Shown: one piece after another, positions 1 to 8,535 of the stretch
Numbering within the stretch: the first letter of the stretch is position 1
Layout of the letters: each line of letters starts with the position of its first letter
Assembly: GCA_934434555.1 (NCBI GenBank)
Contig: CAKRZX010000011.1
Span: 1-64,000, forward strand
DNA length: 64,000 bases
Origin: an uncultured Clostridia bacterium
GTDB taxonomy: Bacteria > Bacillota > Clostridia > Christensenellales > QALW01
Reading direction: 5' to 3'
Made by a program: the position numbers and the translations under genes
Notes under the pieces: model-generated
Database searches by the model: none
What the model was told of the DNA's origin: nothing
What the model saw: only the letters and a program-made list of their open reading frames with translations

Positions 1-1438
1 TGTTACAACAACATATACGTATGATAATGGCGGGAACATTTGCTCCGTAAAAACTTATGCATACACAACAGGCGAACTTGGCACGGCGGTAAGTGAAAAA
101 GCATACACTTACGGTAACACTGAATGGAAAGACTTGCTTACCAACTACAACGGTGTTGACATTGCATACGACACTATCGGTAACCCGCTTAACTGGATAA
201 ACGGCGAAACGTTTACTTGGTCTGGTGGACGGCAACTTACCGGCATTGTTAAGGACAATGATACTATATCGTATACCTACAATGATAACGGCATAAGAAC
301 AAGCAAGACGGTTAATGGGGTAAGAACGGATTATTATCTCAACGGTACTGCAATTATAATGCAAAAGACCGGGGATAACGTAATTTGGTACACTTATGAT
401 GAGAATGGCAATATTGCCGGAATGAATTACAATGGTAGTGATTATTGGTTTTATCGTAACGCACAAAATGACGTTATAGGTATAGTCGATTCATCAGGCG
501 CTGTTGTAGCAAAATATACCTACGATGATTGGGGCAGGATTACTGCCGTTACCGACGGACAGGGTAACGACATATCCGCAAATTCAACGCATGTTGCCAA
601 CGTAAACCCGATTAGGTATCGTGGGTATTATTACGACGTGGAAACCGGATTGTACTATCTGCAATCAAGATATTATGACGCGGAAGTCGGTAGGTTCTTG
701 AATGCAGACGGATATATTTCGACTGGACAGGGTACAGTGGGCAGCAATATGTTTGCTTACTGCGGAAATAACCCGATTTCAAGGAATGATAAAGGGGGCA
801 GATTCTGGATTTTTGCAATAATAGCTGTTGTGTGCATTGGAGCAATAGGAATGACTTTGACAGGATGCTCAAAAAATTCTGAACCAATAAATACAATTAG
901 CCCAACATCAACTCCATCATCAACTCCATCATCAACGCCATCACCGTCGGCTACGAAAAGTAATGCAACGCCGACAGCAGCAATACCATCGGGAGGTGTT
1001 TCTGTATATAAAGGAAGACCAAGAATATGTACAGATGGGTCAAAAGGCAACATGATTCCGGATAACGATTGGAATGCATATACTGCGTATTCAAAATGGG
1101 GCAAAGATGCTGATAAGGTATTGGATGCATATGTAATGCCGTATGTTGTTATTCCCAAAGGAAATACATTGGCCCAAAAAGGCGATGTTGCCTATTTGGT
1201 TAATCACGATAACGGAATGAGCGTTAGGTGCATTATTGGTGAAGTTGGTGGTGCTGACAATGGCTGGGGAGAGGTTTCAATTGCAGCAATATGGGACACA
1301 GGATACCCAAATCATCGGACTGCTAATAATGCATCAGGAATTACGGAGAACTATGAAATAATCGTTTTCCCGGGCGTATCATACAATTATGATTGGAGTT
1401 GGGGGTTCAACACTATCAAGAAAGAGAATAAGAAATAG
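1..1438 (+). CDS. RHS-repeat toxin, 5' end cut by window, GH75-like C-terminal domain
   Basis: The reading frame is open from base 2, so the gene begins before the window. YD repeats run to the RHS core (RYRGYYYD, SRYYDAEVGRF, FAYCGNNP) ending near base 790, where variable toxin domains normally start. What follows looks like a lipoprotein start: a hydrophobic stretch ending in LTGC, then a Ser/Thr/Pro linker of repeated SSTP units. The last ~140 residues resemble GH75 chitosanases: AYVMPYVVIP, GDVAYLV, CIIGEVGG, GWGEVSIAA, ENYEIIVFPG. In GH75 the catalytic pair is an Asp in GD and a Glu in GE; here the first is Glu. The likely role is a secreted glycan-cleaving toxin (inference). The next gene starts right after the stop and may encode its immunity protein. 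Confidence 0.85.
   Translation, partial: VTTTYTYDNGGNICSVKTYAYTTGELGTAVSEKAYTYGNTEWKDLLTNYNGVDIAYDTIGNPLNWINGETFTWSGGRQLTGIVKDNDTISYTYNDNGIRTSKTVNGVRTDYYLNGTAIIMQKTGDNVIWYTYDENGNIAGMNYNGSDYWFYRNAQNDVIGIVDSSGAVVAKYTYDDWGRITAVTDGQGNDISANSTHVANVNPIRYRGYYYDVETGLYYLQSRYYDAEVGRFLNADGYISTGQGTVGSNMFAYCGNNPISRNDKGGRFWIFAIIAVVCIGAIGMTLTGCSKNSEPINTISPTSTPSSTPSSTPSPSATKSNATPTAAIPSGGVSVYKGRPRICTDGSKGNMIPDNDWNAYTAYSKWGKDADKVLDAYVMPYVVIPKGNTLAQKGDVAYLVNHDNGMSVRCIIGEVGGADNGWGEVSIAAIWDTGYPNHRTANNASGITENYEIIVFPGVSYNYDWSWGFNTIKKENKK
165..779 (+). repeat. RHS core direct repeat, copy 1
   Basis: This stretch codes for the RHS core of the first gene and is nearly identical in DNA and protein to 3062-3661 in the second RHS gene. 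Similarity stops at the toxin junction, so it is a likely substrate for recombination that swaps C-terminal toxin modules. Confidence 0.85.
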
Positions 1439-2284
1439 ATGAGAAGAATTATATGCATACTGCTGGCCATTTTTGTTCTGTGTTTTACCGGATGTCAAGA
1501 AAGTGGGGGTAATGATGATTCATATTTTGTTTTAGAAAAAAATGAAACGTGCAGCATTATAAGAGTGAATTCCAAGGGCAAAAAGAAAAGCATTTATACG
1601 ACGGGAGATATTATTACGTTTGCGGTAAATGATGATGAAATATGTTTTGCGGACGGAGACTTTAATATTTGCCGCATTGACAAAAACGGCAAAAACTATT
1701 CGGTAATTTTTAATTGTCGGGATAAGTTGGGCGAAGTTGAATCGGTAACGTATTTGCACTCTACCGATAAATACATATTTTTTCGTGTAAACGGATTTGA
1801 ATTTTACCTGCTTGACAGAGAAGACGGTACAATCAAAGAAATTTATTATGACGCACGGTGCATCGGTTTTACAGAAGAGTATTTGCTGTTTTCGGGCAGA
1901 GAGAAAACCGTTTATAAATTTGATTTTCAGTCAACAGAATTTGCGCCGCTTTTTTCGGCAAGAAGTTTTATTATTATTGATAATTTGATTTTTTATACGG
2001 GTGTTTCCGGCGGGATATTTGAATTCAATTCGGGCACAGAGATTGATGACAGCAAGAATATTCGGATAGATTCACTTGGTAAATATAAAGGCAATTTGTT
2101 TTACGTTAAAAAAGAGAATGAACAGTATTGTCTGTTCACCTATTCGGGAGACGGACTGAAAAAGGTCGCTGTGCTTGAAGATTACGGCAATGGCGGAAGA
2201 GTTGACGACGGGTGGTTCGTGTATATTGGAAAGAACAATGACATAATTAAAGTCAATATCGCAAGTCAGGTGAAAATAAGATAA
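1439..2284 (+). CDS. Lipoprotein, candidate immunity protein of the GH75-like RHS toxin
   Basis: The 281-residue product has a lipoprotein signal peptide ending LCFTGC at residue ~19. The rest is rich in short beta-strand repeats of the kind DDEICFADGDFNICRIDKNG and FYTGVSGGIFEFNSG, resembling the DUF5050-type beta-propeller. It starts on the base after the RHS stop codon, so it is probably translated by coupling; no strong ribosome site is visible. Its place directly behind a toxin domain and its extracytoplasmic anchor suggest it protects against an extracellular toxin. I recognise no named immunity family, so the function is inferred from position. Confidence 0.7.
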   Translation: MRRIICILLAIFVLCFTGCQESGGNDDSYFVLEKNETCSIIRVNSKGKKKSIYTTGDIITFAVNDDEICFADGDFNICRIDKNGKNYSVIFNCRDKLGEVESVTYLHSTDKYIFFRVNGFEFYLLDREDGTIKEIYYDARCIGFTEEYLLFSGREKTVYKFDFQSTEFAPLFSARSFIIIDNLIFYTGVSGGIFEFNSGTEIDDSKNIRIDSLGKYKGNLFYVKKENEQYCLFTYSGDGLKKVAVLEDYGNGGRVDDGWFVYIGKNNDIIKVNIASQVKIR

Positions 2285-2365
2285 GTGCAAATATTCAAAT
2301 AAACCAAAAATATCTTTGAATGCAGGCTTATGTGATAAATTATGCAATAAGTGAAAGGAGCAAAC

Positions 2366-4321
2366 GTGTTTCGTAAACTAATTTCAATAGCACTATCCTG
2401 TGCAATTGCAGTCACGACATTAAGTGTTGTTGCAGACGCAAAGAGTGCGAAATTTGAAGATGTGCCGATTGCAACGGAGAATGTTGAACTTGCAGAACCG
2501 GAAGAAATGGTGCCTGACAGTTTAGACAAAGTACCGAAACTTGTTTTGCGTTCGATTGATATTTTAATAAATATCGATGGAGCGCAGAATCGGACAACCT
2601 TTATGTTCGGCAACAACAGCATTGTAACGGGTGTAAAGTACAACGGCGTTGAAAAAATTTCGTATACATATGACTTGCTTAAACGGCAGACGAAAAAAAC
2701 GCTAAACACCACCGTTCCGTTTACAACATCGTATCAGTATAAAAATATAGATAATTACAGAACAAGCACGTTAATTGATAAGATATCTTACTCTGACGGC
2801 ACGGCACTGTCTTATACGTACGATGCGAACGGGAATATTTTGACTATTGCTGACGCAACCGGCACGGTGATAGCAAGTTATACATATGACAGCCTTAATC
2901 AACTTACGGGAGCAACAGTCGGCTCTGATGTTTACGCCTATACATATGACAATGGCGGGAATATAACGGCAAAAACTAAAAACGGTGTAGAAGTAGCCTA
3001 TACATATGGCAATACCGAGTGGAAAGATTTGCTTACCGCATATAATGGCACAAGTATATCTTATGATACTATCGGCAACCCGCTTAACTGGATAAACGGC
3101 GAAACGTTTACTTGGTCGGGTGGACGGCAACTTACCGGCATTGTTAAGGGCAATGATACTATATCGTATACCTACAATGACAGCGGAATCCGCACGTCAA
3201 AGACTGTAAACGGCGTTCGCACAGATTACTATCTCAACGGCACTGCAATTATAATGCAGAAGACCGGGGATAACGTAATTTGGTACACTTATGATGAGAA
3301 TGGCAATATTGCCGGAATGAATTACAACGGCAGTGATTACTGGTTCTACCGTAACGCACAAAATGACGTTATAGGTATAGTCGATTCTTCGGGCGCTGTC
3401 GTAGCCAAATATACCTACGATGACTGGGGCAAGGTTGTTGCCGTTACCGACGGGCAGGGTAATGACATATCCGCAATTGCAACGCATATCGCAAACATAA
3501 ATCCGATTAGGTATCGTGGATATTACTACGACACGGAAACTGGGCTGTATTATCTGCAATCAAGATATTATGATGCGGAAGTCGGTAGGTTTATCAATGC
3601 GGATAACCAGTTGCCAACAGGGGATATTATAAGTAATAATCTGTTTGCTTACTGCGGAAATAATCCTACTAGTAGAGTAGACTTAACGGGTGAAGCGTGG
3701 TGGCATTGGGCTATTGCCGCAGCACTGGTCGTTGGCTGTGCGGCAGCAACGGTAGTCACTTGTGGAGGTTTTGCGGCGGCAACGGCTACGGTAGCAGCAA
3801 TTTCATGCGGAGTAGCCGCGACGGCAACACCGGCAGCAACAATAGCCGCGGGAGCATTTGTTGGTTCAGCAGCAGTACTTGGAACAGCAGCGCTTACGGC
3901 ATCTACATCTTGTACAACAGTAGAACAGTTTTTCGATGAGGGCAATTGGGGCGTAGTTGCTTCTACTGCCGTAGGTGGTGCTTTCGGAGCAGCACCGGGG
4001 ATAATTGAGAGCAGAAAGAAAGGAGATGGATTTGATACTTATTATAGATTGAAGAAAAAAATCGGAAAAGCAGGCGAAGGAAAAGAATGGCATCATATTG
4101 TTGAACAAAATCAAATAAAGAAAACTGGATTTGAGCCAAGTCGTGTTCACAATACGGATAATATAATTTCGCTGGATAAATCTATTCATAAGGAAATTAG
4201 TAGGGTGTATTCTAGTAAAACTTGGTATTCAAATGGAATGACGGTGAGAAACTGGCTCGTTGGAAAAAGTTTTGAGGAACAATATGAGTTTGGACTTAGA
4301 ATAATTAGAGAGTATTATTAA
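2366..4321 (+). CDS. Secreted short RHS protein with C-terminal HNH-type nuclease toxin
   Basis: I chose the GTG at 2366 because AAAGGAG sits five bases upstream and it opens directly into a Sec signal peptide (FRKLISIALSCAIAVTTLSVV). The 651-residue protein is short for RHS/WapA proteins, which often exceed 1500. Residues ~25-85 are a linker, followed by about nine YD repeats and the core (GYYYDTETGLYYLQSRYYD, CGNNP). The variable part has an Ala-rich hydrophobic region (~460-520), then a ~100-residue domain with EWHHIVEQ, NTDNIISLD and SIHKEIS. This His/Asn pattern matches HNH/EndoVII-type nuclease toxins. The DUF2019-like gene behind it is the expected immunity partner. Confidence 0.88.
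   Translation: MFRKLISIALSCAIAVTTLSVVADAKSAKFEDVPIATENVELAEPEEMVPDSLDKVPKLVLRSIDILINIDGAQNRTTFMFGNNSIVTGVKYNGVEKISYTYDLLKRQTKKTLNTTVPFTTSYQYKNIDNYRTSTLIDKISYSDGTALSYTYDANGNILTIADATGTVIASYTYDSLNQLTGATVGSDVYAYTYDNGGNITAKTKNGVEVAYTYGNTEWKDLLTAYNGTSISYDTIGNPLNWINGETFTWSGGRQLTGIVKGNDTISYTYNDSGIRTSKTVNGVRTDYYLNGTAIIMQKTGDNVIWYTYDENGNIAGMNYNGSDYWFYRNAQNDVIGIVDSSGAVVAKYTYDDWGKVVAVTDGQGNDISAIATHIANINPIRYRGYYYDTETGLYYLQSRYYDAEVGRFINADNQLPTGDIISNNLFAYCGNNPTSRVDLTGEAWWHWAIAAALVVGCAAATVVTCGGFAAATATVAAISCGVAATATPAATIAAGAFVGSAAVLGTAALTASTSCTTVEQFFDEGNWGVVASTAVGGAFGAAPGIIESRKKGDGFDTYYRLKKKIGKAGEGKEWHHIVEQNQIKKTGFEPSRVHNTDNIISLDKSIHKEISRVYSSKTWYSNGMTVRNWLVGKSFEEQYEFGLRIIREYY
3062..3661 (+). repeat. RHS core direct repeat, copy 2
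   Basis: This is the second copy of the RHS core region at 165-779. The two copies differ by scattered substitutions, for example TYDDWGRI against TYDDWGKV, and diverge fully after the CGNNP motif. Confidence 0.85.
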
Positions 4322-4332
4322 CGAGGTATGAT

Positions 4333-4701
4333 ATGAAAAATTACTATGACACATTTGTTGGATTCTGTTTACAATTGTGCACAAAACATGATTATAAAAG
4401 TGCGTTAAAAGTAAAGAGACATAATAGAGCAATGACAAAAATTGATAAACTGATAGAGGAAATAAATAATGCAGATTGTTCTAAGGTTTTTGGGGAATTG
4501 CTTAATCACGACAATGAAAATGTAAAACTTGGTGCCGCGTCTGCATGCTTGCAGTCGAATATTTTTGTGGATAAAGCAGTTGATACATTAAAAAAACTGT
4601 CTGAGACAACGGAAGATTGGTCAATTTCTTTTTCAGCAAAAATGGTTTTAGAACAATTCGAGAAGAACAATAAAATGTCTACGAAAGAGACAAATAAATG
4701 A
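4333..4701 (+). CDS. DUF2019-like protein, probable immunity to the HNH toxin
   Basis: This 122-residue soluble protein begins 12 bases after the RHS stop with AACGAGGTATGATATG as start context. Its core (KIDKLIEEINNADCSKVFG, then NVKLGAASACLQ and WSISFSAKMVLEQF) resembles the small helical HEAT-like DUF2019 domain, which is common next to polymorphic toxins. The absence of a signal peptide fits a partner that binds a cytoplasmic nuclease. The immunity role rests on position and family; no binding can be seen from sequence. Confidence 0.7.
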   Translation: MKNYYDTFVGFCLQLCTKHDYKSALKVKRHNRAMTKIDKLIEEINNADCSKVFGELLNHDNENVKLGAASACLQSNIFVDKAVDTLKKLSETTEDWSISFSAKMVLEQFEKNNKMSTKETNK

Positions 4702-4877
4702 ACCTTTGCAAACTAATATCGGTCGCGATATCAGTTATTTTACTAACGCCGATACTTCAAAGCACTGTTGACGCGGAGAAATGGACAAGCGCGTTTGATT
4801 CCCGCCAAACGGCGCAGAGTATCTCGCTTAAACTGAATTTTAATCCGCTTTCGCTTGATTCGATAGAGAAACATTGA
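4698..4877 (+). pseudogene. Orphan RHS head (signal peptide and leader), copy B1
   Basis: A 59-codon reading frame overlaps the previous stop as ATGA. It codes for a signal peptide (LISVAISVILLTPIL) and a leader containing STVDAEKWTSAF and LNFNPLSLDSIEK, then stops. The same leader recurs at 8536-8690 and 10612-10761, each time just before a small immunity-like gene. It is best read as the 5' end of a lost RHS gene. It is still translatable, so a short secreted peptide cannot be excluded. Confidence 0.7.
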
Positions 4878-4897
4878 AGGATATTTGGAGGACGGTT

Positions 4898-4960
4898 ATG
4901 AAGGAAATGATATACACAAATAAGATTGATGATGAAATGAGGAGGTACAGACAATGGTAA
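4898..4960 (+). other. 20-codon reading frame overlapping the LprI-like gene start
   Basis: ATG at 4898 opens a 20-codon frame (MKEMIYTNKIDDEMRRYRQW) ending at TAA across the next gene's ATG. It may be a coupling peptide or debris from a deleted toxin end. The AGGAGG inside it (4940-4945 area) serves the next gene. Confidence 0.35.
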
Positions 4961-5520
4961 AAAGAGTTGTGCTCAAAAGCATTATAATAACAACAGCAGT
5001 TATAATGTGCAGTTGCGGGATAAAAAAAGAAAATACATCAAGCAATACTTCTCTACCGCAGCCAATGAAGCAAGTGACTGATGATTTCACGGAACAAAAC
5101 AGTCAGCAATATGATATTTATGAAATAACCGACGGCGAATCGGATTTTTCGAAAGCAATTAACGCGAATGAAATTGATGCTGAATTCAATAAGAAACTTG
5201 AAGGTGCAACAAGCACGGCAGAAATAAATGAAGTGCAGATAGAATATAAAGATGCGTGGGAAAGGGAGATGCACTCGACGGAAGAAGAGTATTGCGAAAT
5301 GCTTTCGGAACAGGATGCAACGGATTTTCGCAGAATTCAGAAATCGTGGGAAGAGAGCGTAATTGCCGATATTCAAAAAGACCGCGAGATTTTGCAGAAT
5401 AATGATACTTCGTTGGGAAGTGCATCATTTTACTTGTTTACGGCTGAAATCAGGAATCAATTTAGAAACAGAACGATAAAGATTAAATATATGATATATC
5501 TGCTCAAAAACGCAGAATGA
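4954..5520 (+). CDS. Lipoprotein with LprI-like (lysozyme-inhibitor type) domain
   Basis: The 188-residue product has a lipoprotein signal ending IMCSCG. After a Ser/Thr/Gln-rich spacer, residues ~75-180 show the pattern of the LprI/DUF1311 family: a helical repeat with AWEREMHSTEEEYCEML, then a second helix with IQKSWEESVIADIQKDRE and a final RNQFRNRTIKIKYMI. Some LprI-type proteins inhibit lysozyme. As an anchored, surface-side protein in an RHS immunity array it could protect the wall from a peptidoglycan-cleaving toxin that has since been lost (inference). An AGGAGG site lies ten bases before the ATG. Confidence 0.65.
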   Translation: MVKRVVLKSIIITTAVIMCSCGIKKENTSSNTSLPQPMKQVTDDFTEQNSQQYDIYEITDGESDFSKAINANEIDAEFNKKLEGATSTAEINEVQIEYKDAWEREMHSTEEEYCEMLSEQDATDFRRIQKSWEESVIADIQKDREILQNNDTSLGSASFYLFTAEIRNQFRNRTIKIKYMIYLLKNAE

Positions 5521-5608
5521 GCAGAACTTAACGGTTTGCAGAAATAGACGGAACGAAAGTAATTTATGAACACGATGAATTAGGCAAGAGGTGAAGGGCG
5601 CAATTAAC
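5521..5608 (+). pseudogene. RHS YD-repeat remnant
   Basis: The short gap contains a translated stretch reading IDGTKVIYEHDELGKR (about 5545-5592), which is a typical YD repeat. It has no start or continuation, so it is a scar of a deleted RHS gene between two immunity-like genes. Confidence 0.6.
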
Positions 5609-6337
5609 ATGAAGAAAAATATGAATTTTGTGTTGTACTTTCTTTTAATTGTAAGTATGCTGATGTGTTCCTGTGAAAAGAAAAAGGGCTTAGAGTGCGA
5701 AAATAATCCAACTGAAAAAACGGGTAATAATTTCGGAATAGTCACTGTTGAACAGATAAACGATGATTATATTAAAACTATGCTTATATGCGCCTATTCT
5801 GACGGCAAATTTATGAGTATTGAAGATTTAACCGCAAACGGTGAGAAAATCGGAGCCTTATTTGACAGTGGCTGCTTTGAAAACGGAATTGAACTGAAAA
5901 ATATTTCGTTGGATTTTTTAGGGACAAATAATGCCGTTGTTTTTCAAAATAGCATTGGTGGGAAGTGTGCTATTCGCAACGAAATTATTTTCAGTGATTC
6001 AAATGCTGAGTTTTATGCGTATGTATATTTGCAAAGCATCAAATTGACGGGAGTTAAAGAAAATCAAATAGGTGTTATCGGTAATGTTAAAGTTAATAAC
6101 TTTGGTGAATGTGTGTTATCGGTTTCTGATAACAGCATAAAAACGGAGAATTATTCTGTTGATATCAGCGAAGATGAATGCATAAAAACTGAACTGATGT
6201 CGGGCTTTGAAATAGACAGCAAACAGTATTTTGTTTTGAAAAGGGAATATGTATACGGTTCGATTGCATATCAAGTATATTTTTTAGACAATGACGGAAT
6301 AAAGAGAATCAGCCATATTTCATTTGAAGAGGCGTGA
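5609..6337 (+). CDS. Lipoprotein, candidate orphan immunity protein
   Basis: I place the start at ATG 5609, which opens the signal peptide (MKKNMNFVLYFLL...LMCSC) and has GAAGGG upstream; a GTG at 5591 would add six residues. The mature protein of ~220 residues is rich in predicted beta strands (IGVIGNVKVNNFGECVLSVSD, SKQYFVLKREYVYG). I recognise no family. The lipid anchor and its place among RHS scars suggest immunity to a lost extracellular toxin. Confidence 0.6.
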   Translation: MKKNMNFVLYFLLIVSMLMCSCEKKKGLECENNPTEKTGNNFGIVTVEQINDDYIKTMLICAYSDGKFMSIEDLTANGEKIGALFDSGCFENGIELKNISLDFLGTNNAVVFQNSIGGKCAIRNEIIFSDSNAEFYAYVYLQSIKLTGVKENQIGVIGNVKVNNFGECVLSVSDNSIKTENYSVDISEDECIKTELMSGFEIDSKQYFVLKREYVYGSIAYQVYFLDNDGIKRISHISFEEA

Positions 6338-6356
6338 TGTGTGGGAGGGTAAAAAT

Positions 6357-6854
6357 ATGCGAAAACTAAAAGACTTTATCGTTTGCAAGTCTGCATTCTT
6401 GGTTTATGTGTCTTCTATATTCAATTGCTATCCCACGGGTACACTTTGGTTTATTGCGTTTAACAGTTCCTTGATAAACTATTTAGCACTGTTTCCCGGC
6501 TACGGAGCCTTTTATATGTACTTGGCAGAAACTTTGAATCGCTTTAATCTTCTCATTTTTTTGATGTTTGAAATAATTGGGATTATATACTTTGCGCTCT
6601 GCTTTGTTTGCTCTAAAAGAAATTTGTATTCGTATGTTCCGTTACTGATTGAAATATTCATATTAGCGACTGATATTTGCCTGTGGGTGGCGTTTTCCGC
6701 ACGGGTGTCACTTATAAAAATTCACGGATATCAATGCTTGGTGGAATGTGCGGTTATTGCGATTCAGATTTATCGGATAACGGTAATGTCGAAGCAAAGG
6801 AAAGAGGCAACGGGTATATGTGAACCGCTTGATGTTACAAAGTTTGATGAATAA
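6357..6854 (+). CDS. Small integral membrane protein, candidate orphan immunity protein
   Basis: ATG 6357 is preferred because GGGAGGG lies eight bases upstream; longer forms would begin inside the previous gene. The 165-residue product has four or five hydrophobic segments (for example FLVYVSSIFNCY, LLIFLMFEIIGIIYFALCFVC, YVPLLIEIFILATDICLWVAF) and a charged tail. Multi-span proteins of this size often serve as immunity proteins against membrane-acting toxins. No family is recognised. The next reading frame overlaps its stop, implying cotranscription. Confidence 0.6.
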   Translation: MRKLKDFIVCKSAFLVYVSSIFNCYPTGTLWFIAFNSSLINYLALFPGYGAFYMYLAETLNRFNLLIFLMFEIIGIIYFALCFVCSKRNLYSYVPLLIEIFILATDICLWVAFSARVSLIKIHGYQCLVECAVIAIQIYRITVMSKQRKEATGICEPLDVTKFDE

Positions 6855-6877
6855 TGCAGAGAAAAGGACGACAAAAA

Positions 6878-8044
6878 ATGCTTAACAATACCGCAAACGA
6901 TGCCAAATTTGTGATGAATAAAACATCAAAAGTATTATGTATTGCCGTAATACTTCTGATAGCGTTGACAGGGTGCAAATTTAATCAAGCAAAATATGCA
7001 AGCGAATTGATTACAGAAACGTACTCCGCCGCACAGGCAAAGGAGTTAAAAAAAGCGGCGGAAGATGGAGATGTTACTTTTTCGATGTTCAAACGGAGTT
7101 TTAATGCGCAATGCGTCCGCAAGACGCATCAAGGGTATTATGCGGTGCTGTTTCTGAATGACGGCGGAAATGCCTTTGTATTCTTTGATGAAAAGAGTAT
7201 GCTGAAAAGCGTAATGATTTCATACGGTTTCAAATCAGAAACTGAATTTCGGAATCATGTTACGGAACATATGCGCAAAAGCGAAGTGCTGAACTATGAT
7301 ACAAATTCAATTACTTTGCCTGTGTCGGCGGTAGATACAACGGCACATATTGTTCAGGAAGGCGTTTTTATAGTAAAGTATTCGCGCTTTGAGAACGGAA
7401 AGATTATTGATGACCCGATTGTAACATCAATAGTGTTTGTTAAAAACGAGGAGATAGCAACAAACGAAGATTTATTTATCAGAAATGAGATACCGTTTAT
7501 TCTTGAAATTGATAGAGATAAACAAAGTACAGAAATAGGTAATGCGACGAATGACAAAACAAGTGAAGTCCTCTGCATAGAGAAAGGCGAATACTTTGAG
7601 GTATATAGAAATTCACGTGCGGATATATACTTTTATATTGTTAAGAATTCTAAAAATGAGTATCTGGATTTTGGATATCATGATGGGCGCGGCTCTCTTA
7701 AATTCTTTAAATCAAACGGATTGCTTTGCTTAGAGTATGGCGTTGGTGGTCCGACTTGGTATGAGCGATACTATGATATCGAAAAGGGAAAAGTGTCTAA
7801 ATTTTTTGCAATGCCTTATCTTGGATATAACAATTTAGTTGCTTATTTTTCTTTGGCAGATAATGATGTTTGTCTGTTTGTTGAAGATGTGTTTGATTCA
7901 AACATTCGATACGAAGTAAAACGTGGGTTCCCGAGGTCGGTTTTAAGAGAAAAAGTTAAATTGAATTTTGTTGAAATGAATAAAATACATGTGGAGTATA
8001 ATGACGAAAATGGAGATAGCATAAGTGAAGTTATTGGATTTTAG
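6878..8044 (+). CDS. Two-part lipoprotein, candidate fused immunity protein
   Basis: The ATG at 6878 has AAAGGACG upstream; another ATG at 6914 would give a cleaner signal peptide. The signal ends ALTGC. Residues ~40-215 form one alpha/beta unit (MFKRSF, YYAVLFLNDGGNAFVFFDE) and, after a polar join with TSEVLCIEKGEY, residues ~225-388 form a beta-rich unit (FEVYRNSRADIYFYIV, YGVGGPTWYERYYD). The two halves look like separate modules joined end to end. No family is recognised; immunity is inferred from location. Confidence 0.55.
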   Translation: MLNNTANDAKFVMNKTSKVLCIAVILLIALTGCKFNQAKYASELITETYSAAQAKELKKAAEDGDVTFSMFKRSFNAQCVRKTHQGYYAVLFLNDGGNAFVFFDEKSMLKSVMISYGFKSETEFRNHVTEHMRKSEVLNYDTNSITLPVSAVDTTAHIVQEGVFIVKYSRFENGKIIDDPIVTSIVFVKNEEIATNEDLFIRNEIPFILEIDRDKQSTEIGNATNDKTSEVLCIEKGEYFEVYRNSRADIYFYIVKNSKNEYLDFGYHDGRGSLKFFKSNGLLCLEYGVGGPTWYERYYDIEKGKVSKFFAMPYLGYNNLVAYFSLADNDVCLFVEDVFDSNIRYEVKRGFPRSVLREKVKLNFVEMNKIHVEYNDENGDSISEVIGF

Positions 8045-8102
8045 TGCATGCAAGTGTATTGATATAAATTAGACTAATACAGAAGCAAATAGAGAGGAAG
8101 AA

Positions 8103-8204
8103 ATGTGCTTTTTGATGAATAAGACTGAAAGGAACCGGGGTTGGAGGTTTTTATTCAAATCTGGACTTATGCGTTCCTTTTTTTCAGTGAGGGTATATAA
8201 ATGA
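8103..8204 (+). other. 33-codon reading frame and imperfect hairpin before the 108-residue gene
   Basis: An ATG at 8103 with AGAGGAAG upstream opens a 33-codon basic frame that ends across the next ATG as ATGA. The DNA holds arms ACTGAAAGGAAC and GTTCCTTTTTTTCAGT that can pair around a ~50-base loop. It could be a translated leader or a scar; I cannot decide. Confidence 0.3.
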
Positions 8205-8527
8205 AAAGGTTGACCGGAGAGGAAATCGAATTGTTAAGGACATTCTTGGAAATGCCTATACCAGAGTATATTTTCAAGTATCAAGACGAACAAATCGACC
8301 TTGTGGACTGTTATGAAGTAGCATTTAATTTTGCGAATGATCTTTTAAGAGGTGGGAGAATAGACCCGAATACATCACCATGGGGAGATGGTCAAAGTGT
8401 AATATTTGATCCATGTTACACAAAGTTATTGTCAGACATTCGGTGCTCAAATTTAGGCACAGATATTAATAACTATTGCTGTGTATTTCTAAAAGTGTTG
8501 GATCTGTTTAGGGCACATCTTGTCTGA
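8201..8527 (+). CDS. Small soluble protein, candidate orphan immunity protein
   Basis: The 108-residue product has no signal peptide or membrane segment. It has an acidic helical N-terminus (LTGEEIELLRTFLEMP) and a middle with WGDGQSVIFDPCYTKL. No family is recognised. It is followed directly by an RHS scar, matching the immunity-plus-scar pattern here. A cytoplasmic target toxin is the natural guess. Confidence 0.5.
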   Translation: MKRLTGEEIELLRTFLEMPIPEYIFKYQDEQIDLVDCYEVAFNFANDLLRGGRIDPNTSPWGDGQSVIFDPCYTKLLSDIRCSNLGTDINNYCCVFLKVLDLFRAHLV

Positions 8528-8535
8528 ATGCTTTT

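Noticed and set aside
165..3661. CRISPR array or prophage in the repetitive first region
   Set aside because: The repeats are coding YD repeats of RHS proteins without regular spacers, and no integrase, capsid or cas gene is present in the window.
3649..3945. Antisense 98-codon Ala/Val-rich open frame
   Set aside because: It mirrors the Ala-rich region of the RHS toxin gene on the other strand, and no ribosome site or promoter supports it.
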